A stretch of 64,000 nucleotides of DNA from assembly GCA_030770545.1 (NCBI GenBank), contig CM061090.1, positions 17,952,501 to 18,016,500 of the forward strand, given 5' to 3'. Shown piece by piece: positions 13,201 through 23,000 of the stretch. How positions within the stretch are numbered: position 1 is the first letter of the stretch; each line of letters starts with the position of its first letter. The translations under genes and the position numbers were made by a program. The DNA comes from Macropodus opercularis. Taxonomy: Eukaryota; Chordata; Actinopteri; Anabantiformes; Osphronemidae. The notes beneath the pieces were generated by a model, which did no database searches, was not told the DNA's origin, and saw only the letters and a program-made list of their open reading frames with translations.

Positions 13201-13938
13201 ATCTGGTGTCGTGCACCATCTGCAGCAGTTGGACGCTGTATAAGATGAAATGAACTGTAAATATTCTTTGGACGTCTCCAGGGCAACAAAAAGTACAAAT
13301 GACAACACAAATCCTACAGACAAACATCAAATTAGCATATTGGCACTTGCATCAGATTTAAAACAAAAAAATTTTTTCTCAGGCATCAACTTTAACCTTT
13401 TCTTTCGTTGCCCTCTTGCTCAGCGCGGGTGTTGGTAGAACTGGAGTTTTCATCACCCTAAGCATCGTCTTGGAACGAATGAGATACGAAGGTGTAGTCG
13501 ACATTTTTCAGACAGTGAAAATGTTGCGGACGCAGAGACCAGCTATGGTGCAGACAGAGGTGAGATTATGTTTCATCGTGTCTTTTCCACTATCCTTACG
13601 AAGAAAACTTCTTTTTTTTTTGCTTATTTGATGGGATAGTCGCCTCATTCGCTGAAAGGTCTGGTGAGAGTTTGTTAAAGACTATGAATTATTCAGTAGC
13701 TGAACTAATCTATACGCTGTAATTTCATCTCATCATCATCAACGACTGGCTAATGTTTTCTCACATGTCCACTTGCATTTTCTTTACGTTTAAGGCAGTT
13801 CAGTAGAATCAGAATCAAAAATCCCTGGGAGACGGCGCACACTGTAAGTTGTGTCTTCTTTGTTTCCAGGATCAGTACCAGTTCTGCTACAGAGCTGGCC
13901 TGGAGTACCTGGGGAGCTTTGATCACTATGCAACGTAA
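1151..13938 (+). CDS. ptprd: Receptor-type tyrosine phosphatase, LAR family (PTPRD-like), 3' coding part in 12 exons
   Basis: Twelve exons (1151-1248, 2727-2850, 5120-5295, 6721-6840, 6919-7073, 10717-11002, 11605-11783, 11861-11987, 12075-12200, 13036-13190, 13424-13559, 13870-13938) join in one frame to about 582 codons and end at TAA 13936-13938. The product is a single-pass membrane phosphatase of the type IIa family, which dephosphorylates phosphotyrosine proteins at axons and synapses. The window holds the wedge, active D1 and pseudo-phosphatase D2. D1 shows [21 protein letters not shown] and QTEDQY. D2 shows KNRL, WPEQGVP and [10 protein letters not shown]. The protein ends in FDHYAT, as known for the family. 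RVLLS-, IPGSDY-, EERSRVKCDQYW- and [15 protein letters not shown] residues favour PTPRD over PTPRS and PTPRF, judged from memory; an a/b paralogue call is not possible. The 5' exons lie outside the window. All introns are GT-AG except the first, which is GC-AG. Confidence 0.93.
1249..2726 (+). other. ptprd intron with GC-AG ends (1478 nt)
   Basis: The donor is gcgagt at 1249-1254; the acceptor is tttctcttacag ending at 2726. The interior is AT-rich with a T run near 2078-2089. A TGCATG hexamer, the RBFOX-type motif, lies at 2579-2584, about 140 nt upstream of the next exon. No coding signal was seen inside. Confidence 0.8.
2727..2850 (+). CDS. ptprd: ptprd exon: D1 phosphotyrosine-recognition loop
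   Basis: The exon encodes 41 residues plus the first base of a Gly codon. It opens with [17 protein letters not shown] and continues through NKPKNRY and the [13 protein letters not shown] segment. KNRY is the phosphotyrosine-recognition loop of class I PTPs; its Tyr codon (2796-2798) sets pocket depth. The acceptor is ttacag and the donor is gtatgc. RVLLS is one of the PTPRD-like features. Confidence 0.95.
2851..5119 (+). other. ptprd intron (2269 nt)
   Basis: GT-AG intron joining the two halves of the IDG codon (phase 1). The interior is unique, AT-rich sequence with T runs around 3955-3963. No coding exon and no mobile element that I recognise. Confidence 0.85.
5120..5295 (+). CDS. ptprd: ptprd exon: D1 core, [13 protein letters not shown] motif
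   Basis: The exon encodes [27 protein letters not shown] and the [11 protein letters not shown] stretch, ending EERSR. These are conserved PTP core motifs (the N-A-N-Y-I-D-G-Y segment and the IATQGP-like strand, here with ALPETFG). Acceptor ctatttttag; donor gtgagc after AGG. The next exon continues directly as VKCDQYW. Confidence 0.95.
5296..6720 (+). other. ptprd intron (1425 nt) with a CTCG/CT microsatellite
   Basis: GT-AG intron in phase 0. It holds a (CTCG)n run passing into (CT)n at 5577-5610. A unique stretch at about 6270-6480 contains GAACAATG (6383-6390) and TTTATTGG and could be a regulatory block. No exon was seen in it. Confidence 0.85.
6721..6840 (+). CDS. ptprd: ptprd exon: D1 KCDQYWP segment
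   Basis: Forty codons from [14 protein letters not shown] to [15 protein letters not shown] is shared with the family, and its D2 counterpart KCHQYWP begins an exon at the matching place. The acceptor is tctgttgcag, and the donor gtaagc follows AAA directly. Splicing to 6919 gives LFK-NGSSEK, as expected for PTPRD (FALYK-NGSSEK in mammals, from memory). Confidence 0.95.
6841..6918 (+). other. ptprd micro-intron, 78 nt, frame-preserving and without stops
   Basis: Begins gtaagc and ends gcattcag. Its length is 26 x 3 and it holds no in-frame stop, so the two flanking exons and the intron form one open frame. Retention would insert a hydrophobic stretch rich in Leu, Phe, Tyr and Trp. It is treated as an intron because family members continue [16 protein letters not shown] without an insert. 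Confidence 0.85.
6919..7073 (+). CDS. ptprd: ptprd exon: D1 WPD loop and catalytic cysteine
   Basis: Encodes [29 protein letters not shown] and a segment ending PMVVHC, plus two bases of the following Ser. The general-acid Asp of the WPD loop is codon 6973-6975 and the nucleophilic Cys is codon 7069-7071. The signature [10 protein letters not shown] is completed across a 3643-nt intron by the exon at 10717. The exon is 155 nt, exactly the length of its D2 counterpart at 13036-13190. Confidence 0.96.
7074..10716 (+). other. Long ptprd intron splitting the D1 active-site motif (3643 nt)
   Basis: Donor gtatga, acceptor gcgaccacag. It carries an L2-type LINE relic (8278-8483) and a G-rich tract at 9227-9248 that could fold as a G-quadruplex. 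An A run lies at 9423-9435 and a G17 run at 10366-10382. The part at about 7810-8000 is AT-rich with TTAATTA-type motifs and is not repetitive as far as I can see. No exon was found. Confidence 0.85.
8278..8483 (+). mobile_element. Decayed L2-clade LINE/SINE 3' tail
   Basis: The stretch reads like the fish-wide repeat that starts GTGGAGTTTGCATGTTCTCC, continues through CTCCGGCTTCCTCCCAC, and ends in GATAA(T) plus a GGAT/TGGA tetramer tail. Here the matching parts are gtggagtctgcatgttctct, cctccggcttcctcccac, gacgtgcagtcaggtta and the terminal (atgg)n at 8466-8482. Many substitutions show it is old. I recognise the family from memory; the clade assignment (L2-like) is less certain than the fact that it is an interspersed repeat. 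Confidence 0.55.
10717..11002 (+). CDS. ptprd: ptprd exon: D1 P-loop arginine, Q-loop and D1-D2 linker
   Basis: Completes the signature (Ser, then AGVGRTGCF). The phosphate-binding Arg is codon 10730-10732. The exon continues with the [19 protein letters not shown] segment and QTEDQY (Q-loop), then ends GMELEFK, the linker to D2. Length is 286 nt. Third codon positions are G or C in 83 of 95 complete codons, much higher than the D2 exon at 13424 (23 of 45). Donor gtagag is weaker than its neighbours. The reading frame stays open for 60 further codons into the intron. Confidence 0.96.
11003..11604 (+). other. ptprd intron between D1 and D2 (602 nt)
   Basis: Donor gtagag, acceptor ctctcatgcag. 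The D1 frame runs on to TAG 11183-11185. A more GC-rich stretch at about 11130-11480 stays open on both strands for over 110 codons, but I do not recognise any protein in it. It could be low-copy repeat sequence. Confidence 0.75.
11605..11783 (+). CDS. ptprd: ptprd exon: start of D2, KNRL loop
   Basis: Encodes [33 protein letters not shown] and the [14 protein letters not shown] segment. The recognition-loop Tyr of D1 (KNRY) is Leu here (codon 11680-11682), a known D2 change in LAR-type phosphatases that lowers activity. The exon ends with AG of an Arg codon that is completed by G at 11861. Donor gtgaga. Confidence 0.96.
11861..11987 (+). CDS. ptprd: ptprd exon: D2 core
   Basis: Encodes [20 protein letters not shown] and the segment through [10 protein letters not shown]. 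The intron before it is only 77 nt (11784-11860). Retaining that intron would hit a TGA at once, so it must be removed. Donor gtatgc follows AGG, matching the position of the D1 donor after EERSR. Confidence 0.96.
12075..12200 (+). CDS. ptprd: ptprd exon: D2 KCHQYWP segment
   Basis: Forty-two codons, [18 protein letters not shown] through REFKVTDAR. The preceding intron (11988-12074, 87 nt) keeps frame but contains an in-frame TAG at its eleventh codon. The acceptor is cattcctgcag and the donor gtaagc. It is the D2 equivalent of the exon at 6721. Confidence 0.96.
12201..13035 (+). other. ptprd intron (835 nt)
   Basis: GT-AG, phase 0. It contains a T-rich low-complexity tract at 12812-12841 (TTTTTATTTATTTTTATTT type). 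Otherwise the sequence is unique, with no coding signal. Confidence 0.85.
13036..13190 (+). CDS. ptprd: ptprd exon: D2 WPE loop and signature cysteine
   Basis: Encodes [27 protein letters not shown] and a segment ending ISVHC plus two bases of Ser. The general acid of D1 is replaced by Glu (codon 13084-13086), the second hallmark of the LAR-type D2 pseudo-phosphatase. The signature Cys is kept (TGT 13186-13188). The exon length of 155 nt and the split Ser codon mirror the D1 exon. Confidence 0.96.
13424..13559 (+). CDS. ptprd: ptprd exon: D2 P-loop and Q-loop
   Basis: Completes [10 protein letters not shown] (C from this exon joins AG of the last), then encodes [18 protein letters not shown], the [12 protein letters not shown] segment and TE. 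The preceding intron is 233 nt (13191-13423). Donor gtgaga follows GAG. Unlike D1, the Q-loop is interrupted by an intron after QTE. Confidence 0.96.
13560..13869 (+). other. ptprd last intron (310 nt)
   Basis: Donor gtgaga, acceptor tttgtttccag, phase 0. T run at about 13611-13621. Nothing else was seen. Confidence 0.9.
13870..13938 (+). CDS. ptprd: ptprd terminal coding exon
   Basis: Encodes [17 protein letters not shown] and DHYAT, then TAA at 13936-13938. The FDHYAT end is that of vertebrate LAR-family phosphatases. The Gly in YRAGLEYL is where I recall Ala in mammalian members. The exon continues without a donor-like site into the 3' untranslated region. Confidence 0.96.
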   Translation, partial: DQYQFCYRAGLEYLGSFDHYAT

Positions 13939-15328
13939 GAGACCCAGTATTGGAGGGAAAAAAAAGCAGAGGGCCCTTTGGAAAGAAAACCCAGTGAGCC
14001 TCTCTTCTGAGCCATAAATTCCTGCTTGAGAAAGTACTCCTTAACTCCTGCTAACAACTCATTAAGTGTTGGATGTGTGACATGACTTGTCAAAAAATGA
14101 AAAAGATGATTCCCGGAGGACCAAGTATTTCCCAACCCCAATAAAAGCCTCACTTTGACCGTGTCAGAGTGAGAGAATCCTGACTGTTGAAGCATCGTAC
14201 GGAATTACCCTTTTTGTTTTGCTTCAAGGATTTATTTTGGGGGTTCGTAAAAACTGAACGAAACCAACACAACAAAAAAGTCAACGAACAACAACGACAT
14301 CGTCCGAACTGCATCAGTGATTATGAACCATTACGAGAAGCATTGGAGGCACACAGAAGTGCGGGCGGGAAAAACTCAAATGCATATTGTAAAGATAAAA
14401 ATAAAAATAAAAAAACACACAAAAAAAAAAAACACAGTTTCACAATCAAGCACACACAGACAACCCATCGAAAAAGAAGACAATGCTTGGTCCACGAGAG
14501 CAGGACAAACTCAAAGTAATAATGAATAAATACTCCTTTTCCTGCCGCTACGTTCATCATCTAAATTCTGGGAGAGGGTAAAGTTAAAAAGTTCTATGAA
14601 ATAAATAAAATTATTGATTTAGTTTTTTAGTACTTTATTATACAGCTGATGTGCTTTTTTTGAACTGTGTGAATTTCCTTTTTTTACACAAATTTATCGC
14701 TTGGAGAAAAGTGGTAAACATATTTACGTAACTATTCTTTTTTTTTTTTAAGCTGTAGAACTGTTCTGACATACGTGCTGTTTTGCAGAGAATCTCTTTG
14801 CGTTCCCCCCCCACCCCCCCGCCCGTTATCAGTTTGTTTTATGATTTGGACCCTCATTTTGTTGCACAGAACAAAATTCAAACTACCAAAATATAACTTG
14901 GCTCTAGGGTTATTTCTTTGGTCTTTGAATTTTCTGTTTGTTTTTGTCCATGATCACGTACATGGTAACTTAATTACTACCCATATGATAAACTGGGGCT
15001 TTGTGGAATCAACAGGGATGAGCAAAGTATGAAGTTGCTGCTACCGATTATCTTAGTTCTTCCATGTTAGAATGATGATAAGCGAGAACCTGATGGATTT
15101 GATAGGATATATAACTATATATAGATTGCCAAATATATGTAAAAATATCAAAGTATATATATTACATGACATATATAATTATAAAGTACATAATTTATGA
15201 GTGAAAAGTATATCAAATATATGGATTCCAAATTGGGAGTTGTGTGCTATGGGGGAAATGAAGAGATTTTTCACTGGAATGCACATCAGTAGGACAAAAC
15301 TGTAATCTGATTCAGTGCATCTTTTCTT

Positions 15329-15336
15329 GTGCAATA
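15329..15336 (+). promoter_or_regulatory. Candidate miR-25/92/363 8-mer site in the 3' UTR
   Basis: GTGCAATA matches the complement of the miR-25/32/92/363 seed. It overlaps an AATAAA hexamer, so it would only be present in the longer UTR form. This is a motif match only. Confidence 0.3.
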
Positions 15337-15655
15337 AATATGTGTGTTTTTCGATAGGGTTTTATGTGGCTATGTTATTCACTCTTGACAATATTGTCTC
15401 CCCCCCCACCCACCCACCCCACGGGCAAGGAGGTGTGGGAGTGGGATTGTCAGATGCCAGTCAAAGAATCAGTGGTGCATTTTTAATCTATCTATTTTTT
15501 TTATTTTATTCCAGGCTCTCACACAGTCTGTAATTATAGGCTCAGCCACATTCACCGCTCCACACAATAGGGTAAGGTACAAAAACATCACTTTCTTGTG
15601 GTTCTTTAAAGTGTTCGACGCTAATGGCATTTTTTTTTTTCATTTTGCATTTAGA

Positions 15656-15663
15656 GTGCCTTA
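15656..15663 (+). promoter_or_regulatory. Candidate miR-124 8-mer site in the 3' UTR
   Basis: GTGCCTTA is a full 8-mer match to the miR-124 seed in an AT-rich context that favours access. miR-124 is the main neuronal miRNA and ptprd is a neuronal gene. This is a motif match only. Confidence 0.35.
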
Positions 15664-16634
15664 TATTTATGCCTGTTTTATAATGTTTCATTTAACGTAT
15701 TGTATCATTTGAGTACTCTAGGCATTTAGTAAATGTAATTGTATAGTTTATTTACCTTTAGTATTCATTTGTCACATGATGAGATTATATATGCAAATAA
15801 GAACATTTCAACAACTCATACTTTTCATTTTCAGTGGCCTTATTGTGGCTGAGTGAATTAGTGTAACACTTTATATACTAGATCACTAACTCTACAGAAA
15901 ACTGTTTCAATTTTCACATAGTCAGGGATGACATTGCAGAATACTGGTCTCACAACAACAACAAAAAAACATGCTACCGAGTCTCCAAAACGATTGGTAA
16001 AGTTCAGCTTTTTCGTATTTTAAAAACAGATTCGGTCCAATCGAATGCCTAACTCACAGGTGGTCACTGAAGGGTTTCTTCTTCATGCCTTAGGTTTGAA
16101 ATACAGACCGTGTGTCACTGCAGAGAGCAGATGCAAACAAAATGCCAGTTCTGTTATCCTGACAATGCTAAACAGTGTGTCTGTTCTGTGTCTAGTCTTT
16201 CTGTTAAGCAGTGTTATGAATCTCTCCGTACCCTCTGATGGCTTTGTGGATGTGCATTCCAGGTATTTTCTTTCCCTTGTTAACTCCAGCAGCTATCTGT
16301 TGTTATTTTATTTTATTGTTTTGTGTGGACTGCTTAACTGATGTCTTTTGTCATACATTTTTAGATATAACGAGCTATTATTTAACCTCATGGTGGCTAA
16401 TGTTACGTTATATTCAAGACATTTAATTTTTCTCATCTCATTATTATATTTTTTTTATACATTTTCCACACGCATGGTAAAACATTGCAGAACGGCCAAA
16501 GCCGGCCTGGTAGGAGGATTTGCACTTTCTCTATCTTTGTACTATGCACTGCCCTATTGATTCTAAACCCAATAATATATTACTTGAACCCATCTATAAA
16601 AAGAAAATCTCCTCAAACGTTCACTTTGTGTGTA

Positions 16635-16642
16635 TGTAAATA
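16635..16642 (+). promoter_or_regulatory. Pumilio response element-like motif in the 3' UTR
   Basis: TGTAAATA fits the Pumilio consensus UGUANAUA and lies about 170 nt upstream of the AATAAA at 16811. This is a motif match only. Confidence 0.35.
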
Positions 16643-16810
16643 ACACAGAAAAGGTATCAACTGAAAAAGACAAAAAAAAAAAAAGTTTGTGGCGAAAAAG
16701 AGCATCCATTCTGATGCCATGGTTACTCCAGCAGATGACTTCAGAAAATCTGTCCCCCGACCATCTGTTCTCGTGGCTTTGCCATTCAAGCTTGGAGTGT
16801 CATCAACAGA

Positions 16811-16816
16811 AATAAA
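16811..16816 (+). terminator. ptprd: Candidate distal poly(A) signal of ptprd
   Basis: AATAAA followed within about 5-15 nt by a GT/T-rich stretch (gttgtgttctctg). It is the best-looking cleavage region in the 3' UTR. ATTAAA at 17073-17078 is an alternative further on. Confidence 0.45.
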
Positions 16817-17095
16817 CGTTGTGTTCTCTGCTCTATCTATCTCTCGTCTGGATGCATAGACTGAAAAATTAAATAATGAAATTGTAAAAAAAATGGCTTG
16901 TTAAAAAGATCATACAATTACCTCTGATTAGTTGTAAGCGTAAACTTTTTTTTTTTTCTGAATGAAAGGAGTGCTTTTTATTTTCTTACTTAGGTTACAT
17001 TGGTGGCGAAAGAAGTCTGTATGAAAATCAGTTCTTTGCTGACACAAGTTCCATTTGTTATAAATGAATTCTATTAAAAAATGTCAGTGTTATGC

Positions 17096-20000
17096 ATCGG
17101 CGTTTCACTTGTTTCCCCCCACCTCACTCTGGCTTGAAAAGACTGATGAAGCTATTTTACCCCGTGCTGGTCCGGGTCCAACATATTATCCACTGTTCTC
17201 TCATGAAATGGGAAATTGAGCCTCGCCACATTTGAACAGATTTCCATCGCTCTGGTTTTTATGTCACTGATGTAAGCTACAATGAATCACCGGGGGAACC
17301 TTTGACAGATGAAGTGTAATGTTTTCGAAGCTGCCTTTCCCCCCCAAAAACACACAGTTCCCCCTAGTAACAAAGTCATGCTCGCAATTACACCACAATG
17401 CAGTACTGCAGAATGCTGTGATGTGACTGTGAGTAAACATTTTGCTGTGCCATACTGTTTATATCTGCATACTGTGCAGTGACACAAAGTATATATGTAC
17501 AGAACACATATACAGTGTTGCATTGCATACAAAGATATGACTCATTCCAGATATTTATTGACTAAATCATTGGATGTGAGTCACCATCCATTTACAGTAG
17601 TTGTTTGTGTTTCTGATGCAACAGTAAACATGCAACAACATTATGTAAACCTACAGTCAACAAAAAAAAAAAAAAGTTGCGTTACAGACTGAGCTTTACA
17701 GTCTTAACGCATCTGCCTGCAGCAGAATCCATACAGAATCTATTTGAGCAGAGTCACCGAAAGGTGCTCGAGCAAAACCCGTCTGGACCGAAGCTGCTCC
17801 TGCTGTGCTGCTAACATGCCGATAATACCGTCCCACATCCTGCGCAGATACTGTTTGCCTTTCAACACCCACGCCGCAAACTGGCGTCATCACCAATTAA
17901 AGGAATTAAGGATATCATGTCTAGATTGCTGGCAACAGTTTTGTCATTTCCCAGACGCAGCCCGGACAATTAACGCCAAAGCGTTTTCACAGACGTTGAG
18001 TAGTCCAATGTTACGGGAAAATACATGTGTTGTTGTTTTTTTACAGTTACCAAAAATGTTAGATTTTATTATTTACTCTGTAAGACACAAATCACAATTC
18101 ATGTTATAACTGCCAGCAGCAGCTCATAAAGACTAATTCAGCACAAATCTACTGAAATACAATAAAGCACCAATAGCCTGAAGCAAGACAATTAATTAAA
18201 AAGTCGTTATAAGCAATATTAAATTGCTTGTCAGATGGGGGGAAGGGGGGGGGGGGGGGGGGGGGGGCGTTGAAAGTCAGTACTGTAACTGGTTGTCTAG
18301 TGAAGCTGTGCAGAAAAATGTCAGGTAGGAGGCAGAGGAGTGGACACGTTCTGAGTGTGTGCACAACAAAAGATCCATAGAAGCGTTAAATGCAATATGT
18401 AGATATTTATATCATGTATCATTATATCATCGCTGCTGTGGAGATTTTCTGTCAAAAGCCATGACACGCTGCTCCAGCACTACTGAAATGATTGTGTAGT
18501 AGAATGTTGGTGCTGTGATGTGTTTGTGGATGGAGGATGCTATGGTTTGCAGACAGCACAATGAACGCGGCAGTGGACAGCCTCCACTGGCGCATTACCG
18601 CAGATACAGAACCGCACGTGACGTGTAGCAAAGTATCACATATTCCAGCATAGCAAGAGCAGTTATTTCCTCATCTAGTTTATTTTTGATGGAAATGGGC
18701 CCAAAAATACAACAAAAATAAGGAACCCCGACTGTCATCAGATTTTACTTTTCACTCGAGACTGCACTTCAGATGTATCAAGCAGATGTTCCATCTTCAT
18801 CTCTCAGCAGTTTTTTTTTACAGCATTATGAAACCAACCAGCCAGTCACAACACAATGAAACACATTTCTCATTTATGCCTTCAACCCCTTCCCCACCTC
18901 ACCCTTCAAACAATGACAGCTTGTTTATCTCCCCTAACTCATTGTTTTCCACATTTTCTATAATAATTGATAAAAACATGACGAAGGCTTGGGAGTTGCT
19001 CTCATTTGTGTTCTTTCAATTTTGATAAGTAGTCAATAAATAAGCAGCAAAAACAATGACATAACGTGCATTTAAACATATCTACAGTATGATAGTGGCA
19101 GCTTGCATTGATCAGAAAGCCTTTAACTCACTGCATCCATCCACCATTCGCCTAATTTTGATCTTGTTAAACATCACTTATCACTTGTTTCCACTTCACT
19201 CACTCATGGTTCAAGTCGTAACAGATTTCTACAGTGTTGATAGTTGTTTCCTTTATCCTTCATTTCATCATGTTAACATTTGCTTTACATTTTGGGCATC
19301 AGCACATCATTATTAATATTGGATTAATACTCATTTTTGCCCCTTAATGGCATTTTAAGAAGCATAAATTACTGGGTAAACTACTTTATTGATGGTAGCG
19401 GCGTAACCTTAACCGTCCCTCCAGAGTTCACACCCTCTTTGCCAAGTCACGACCACAGCTGGTGATCGACAATGGCTAACATTAAGCCTGAGAGCTAAAC
19501 AGCTGAGTAAACAGTTGTCTCACTTGCTGGATTTGTGGCTTTGCCAGGCTCAATGCAAAACAAGTGGACAACTGTGTGCCGCAAAATAACGGACGGCTAT
19601 GGCTCTGCGAGCACCAGCAGCCCCGGGGCCCTTTTTCACAGGCAGAACAGTGAAGGCTGTTGTGCAGCAGGGAGACATGCACCATGCCCCGCAGCAGACT
19701 GATGATGATGACGATCCATATGGGGATCCTCGATCGAGCGGGCTCCCGGTCCGGCAACGACGAATCCAGATAAGAGCTGACACCGCTGCCAACGCTACAT
19801 TGACTTTGTCATCACATTGGAGCTATCTCAGCAGCCAAAAAGTAGGTTTGACCTTTAGCCCATGCGGAAAAGGAAAAGACGACGCTCAAAAGGTCGTTAC
19901 GAGAACAGGCTTAACGACGCGATTATACGTTTTTGCATTGTCTGTGAAGTGTCCATTGCTTCTACCCAGCTTGGCAAAAACGAGTTAAGAGAGAGGTCTT

Positions 20001-23000
20001 CATTAAGTGAGTGACCGAGTGCATCTGAAGAAAACAGGGAAACAACGACTGATGGAAATAGAGCGGGATAGGTTGACCGAGAGGAATCCAGCACGAGCCA
20101 ACAGTTGCCGCAGTGTAGAAAACGTCTGAAGGTTAATTTCTTCTGCTGAGCATCTTGCCAATATCCCTGTGATCAGAACCTCTGTAGGCCAACCATCTGC
20201 TTCCTCCCCCTCTGTCTGTGTGCCTCAGCACCGCTTATTCGTAGTTGGCTTCATCAGGGAGTGGACATGCATCGGGGCACTTCTAGGAACTAATCTCTGA
20301 ATGCGGATGCATGAGGGTGGGGGGGAGAGGCTGGATGTGTACGAAAAACTCTTCAGCTGAAATGATATTTTTACATTTAGCTGAGTGAATGGGGGGCACA
20401 AAAAAACAAAGGTGTGTGGTTGGTTGCCTCTTTGTGTTGACCCGTCCTAGGTTCCTGGGTGTCCAGCTGGAACTGGCTCCGCTTCCTTTTAGGGTTTACT
20501 TCTTTTATCTGTTGCTAATGTGGTAGGAATAATCTTCTAAAGGACTTGAGTCTTTAATCCACTCAAAAGTTAAACAAATTCATTCAAAACTGGAGTAAAA
20601 CTAATTGAGATCTAGGAATTTCAACATTTGAGCCAATAGCCTTCTAGAGCTATACAGTATAGAACAGAGGTGCTCTTGAAATGATCAACTTAGTTTAGTT
20701 GACTTGACTGCTGTTTGAGACTTCATTACTCATCACATCTCAGAGTAAACATAAAGAGAATTTTTAAAAATGAACAAATAACCGTGTCCTTATTCCAAAA
20801 GTCAAAATCAATTAGTTGTTCTACAACCGTGCTTTACTGGGAGCAGCTCTACTCATACAGCACGACCTGGTCACACTCCACTGACCTTTCAGCTCCCATT
20901 GAAACAAGAGAAAAATACACAATACATAGACTAGTTAAAGGCAATTTAAAGTTCATAGCCCACATCAATTATCCTGTCAAGTGTGGCAAAAAAAAAGAGC
21001 AGGAAATATAATTTACGACCACACCAACAGGTTTTTTTGTTGCAACCTAAAGCTATAATACACCTTCAGTCCTGTGCTCAGCTGCAATCTTTTCATACAC
21101 TGCCTCTCCACCGAGGGGATAAGTACTAAGGGTATATTTTTTTGTGACCCCAGAGGACACACTGTCAATTATTCTGTGTATGGCTCTGTAGAGGACTTCA
21201 TTCCCTAATCAAAATAAATGGCCAAGGCAGCAGAAAGTGAATGAAGCTAACCCCCCCCCCCACCACACACACACACACTCACACACCGATATTCCTTCAA
21301 GACAGGAGGGGGGGTTTGGGCTACAAACAAATCCATTACCACAAGGTAAATAGGACGCATCAGCACTCCTGGCCTATTTGAATGGTTGTAGCCCTGTGAC
21401 CAACCCTGCAGGATTCTTCCATTTAAGACGCAGGAGCTGATAGTAAAAGTTTTTTTTTTTTTCTTCTTCTTCTCCTTGCTCCTGCCCAGCAGTCAATCTT
21501 ACATAATACACTGTGATGATAAAACTGGTCAGCGAATGGCAGCTCTGCTAACTGAAAGTGGCTGTGACTAACTCACTGTAATGGGAAAATCCAGCTTCCT
21601 GCATTTAATGGGGAAAAAAAAAAAAAAAAAAATTGTAAGTTCAAACTTTAATGCAAGACGCTGCAGACTAATGTGGTCTTAAGCAATTCATAGAGGTTGG
21701 GGGTGTAATTAAAACGAGCTGTCATGAAATTAAATGTCCTTTTATTTTTTTTTCTTACTCCTACCAGCTGGTTGTCATTTCACTGTCAGGCTATGCATAA
21801 TTTCCGCTGATAGTGAAGACAGTTCTACTCAAAGGCTACATTTTTTTTTTCTTCAGTACCTCCGTGTACAGAGCTTTCAGAACGTCCATCATCTTCCTGA
21901 CGTCGTGTTGTGCATTTGACTTTTATAAGCGATAACATGAAGGCCGTTGCCTTCAGAAAGTCGGAGGCATCGCCGCATCCACAGCGATTTAGCTCCATGC
22001 CTCAACTCACGCCGCACAGTCACCAGCTTTTTTTTTTTTTTTTTCATCGAGCCCAAGCAACTCGTTGTCAATTATCAAGTTATTCCGTTTTGTTCCATCC
22101 CATCAAGGGCCTCTTAAGAGAGGACACACCACACTCAATTCGAAGCACTGTTTCAAGAGGACTACTGAGTCGACCTTTCATCGGTTGCAGCTGCTACAGT
22201 GTCACAGTTGTTTTGGTCCCTACACCAGGGAGGTTGTTAAAGCATATGCGCTATTGAAGGCCAAGGCCAGCTGCCAAGCCTTCGGCGCAGTCGGCGGCAG
22301 ATTCCATTTTCTCTGCTAGGTGGGGATTCCCACCTGAAGCGAGCGAAGCACAGAAATCGTTGTCATTTTGAGGAACGCGTGATGACACCGACATCTCAAA
22401 AGCGGTAACTCATTAAGTGCAGGATAATGAAATGAATGCGGGCAGTCTGCAAAGATGATGGGTTGTTTTTTTTGTGTTTTTTTTCCCCAATGCTTTTATT
22501 TCAGGGATAAAATTGGAAAAGCATTGTGCAAATGCTTGTAAAGGATCAAACCCTTTAAAATAAGCGCTTGGTACATTTAAACAGGGCTGAAGCAATTTCC
22601 CCCAGAGAGCCACTAAAGCAAGGGGAAGAGGATGGTTGACTGCTACTGCTCAGGGCCATACAAGAGCATTTAACTAGCAGAGATTAACTACTGTATTCCC
22701 ACCGGTGGCCTGGATGTCCTGGTGTACTGCCACAGGGAGACATACATAGAGAGGGGAGCAGTGAAGGGAGTAGAAGAAATAGGGTGAGGGTGGAATGTCC
22801 ATGTACTGCTGACAGCTGTGGCAACCTAAGCTGTGAGTGGTGACATCCCTCCCTGGCTGCAGTTGTTTGGCGTTATCTGTACCTGAGGATCGTCACGAGA
22901 CGTTTATGTCGAGAATCCACGTGTTAAATGACGACCAAACATCAGCCGAGTCCAGCCTTGACGTCTATTGCGGTATTAGGAGGAGGAATTTTAAGGCCGA

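Larger units (their letters stand above)
13939..17095 (+). other. ptprd: Probable ptprd 3' untranslated region
   Basis: AT-rich, non-coding sequence directly after the stop. It has poly-T, poly-C (14807-14820 and 15401-15420) and an AU-rich palindromic zone at about 15105-15225. Candidate poly(A) signals are AATAAA at 14140-14145, 15334-15339 and 16811-16816, and ATTAAA at 17073-17078. The last two are followed by GT-rich sequence, so the long form probably ends near 16.83 or 17.10 kb. The end point is inferred and no transcript data were available. Short open frames inside (for example 16045-16341) look like chance. Confidence 0.6.

Noticed and set aside
16045..16341. 98-codon hydrophobic open frame in the 3' UTR
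   Set aside because: T-rich sequence gives hydrophobic residues by composition. It lies within the probable 3' UTR with no sign of an independent start.
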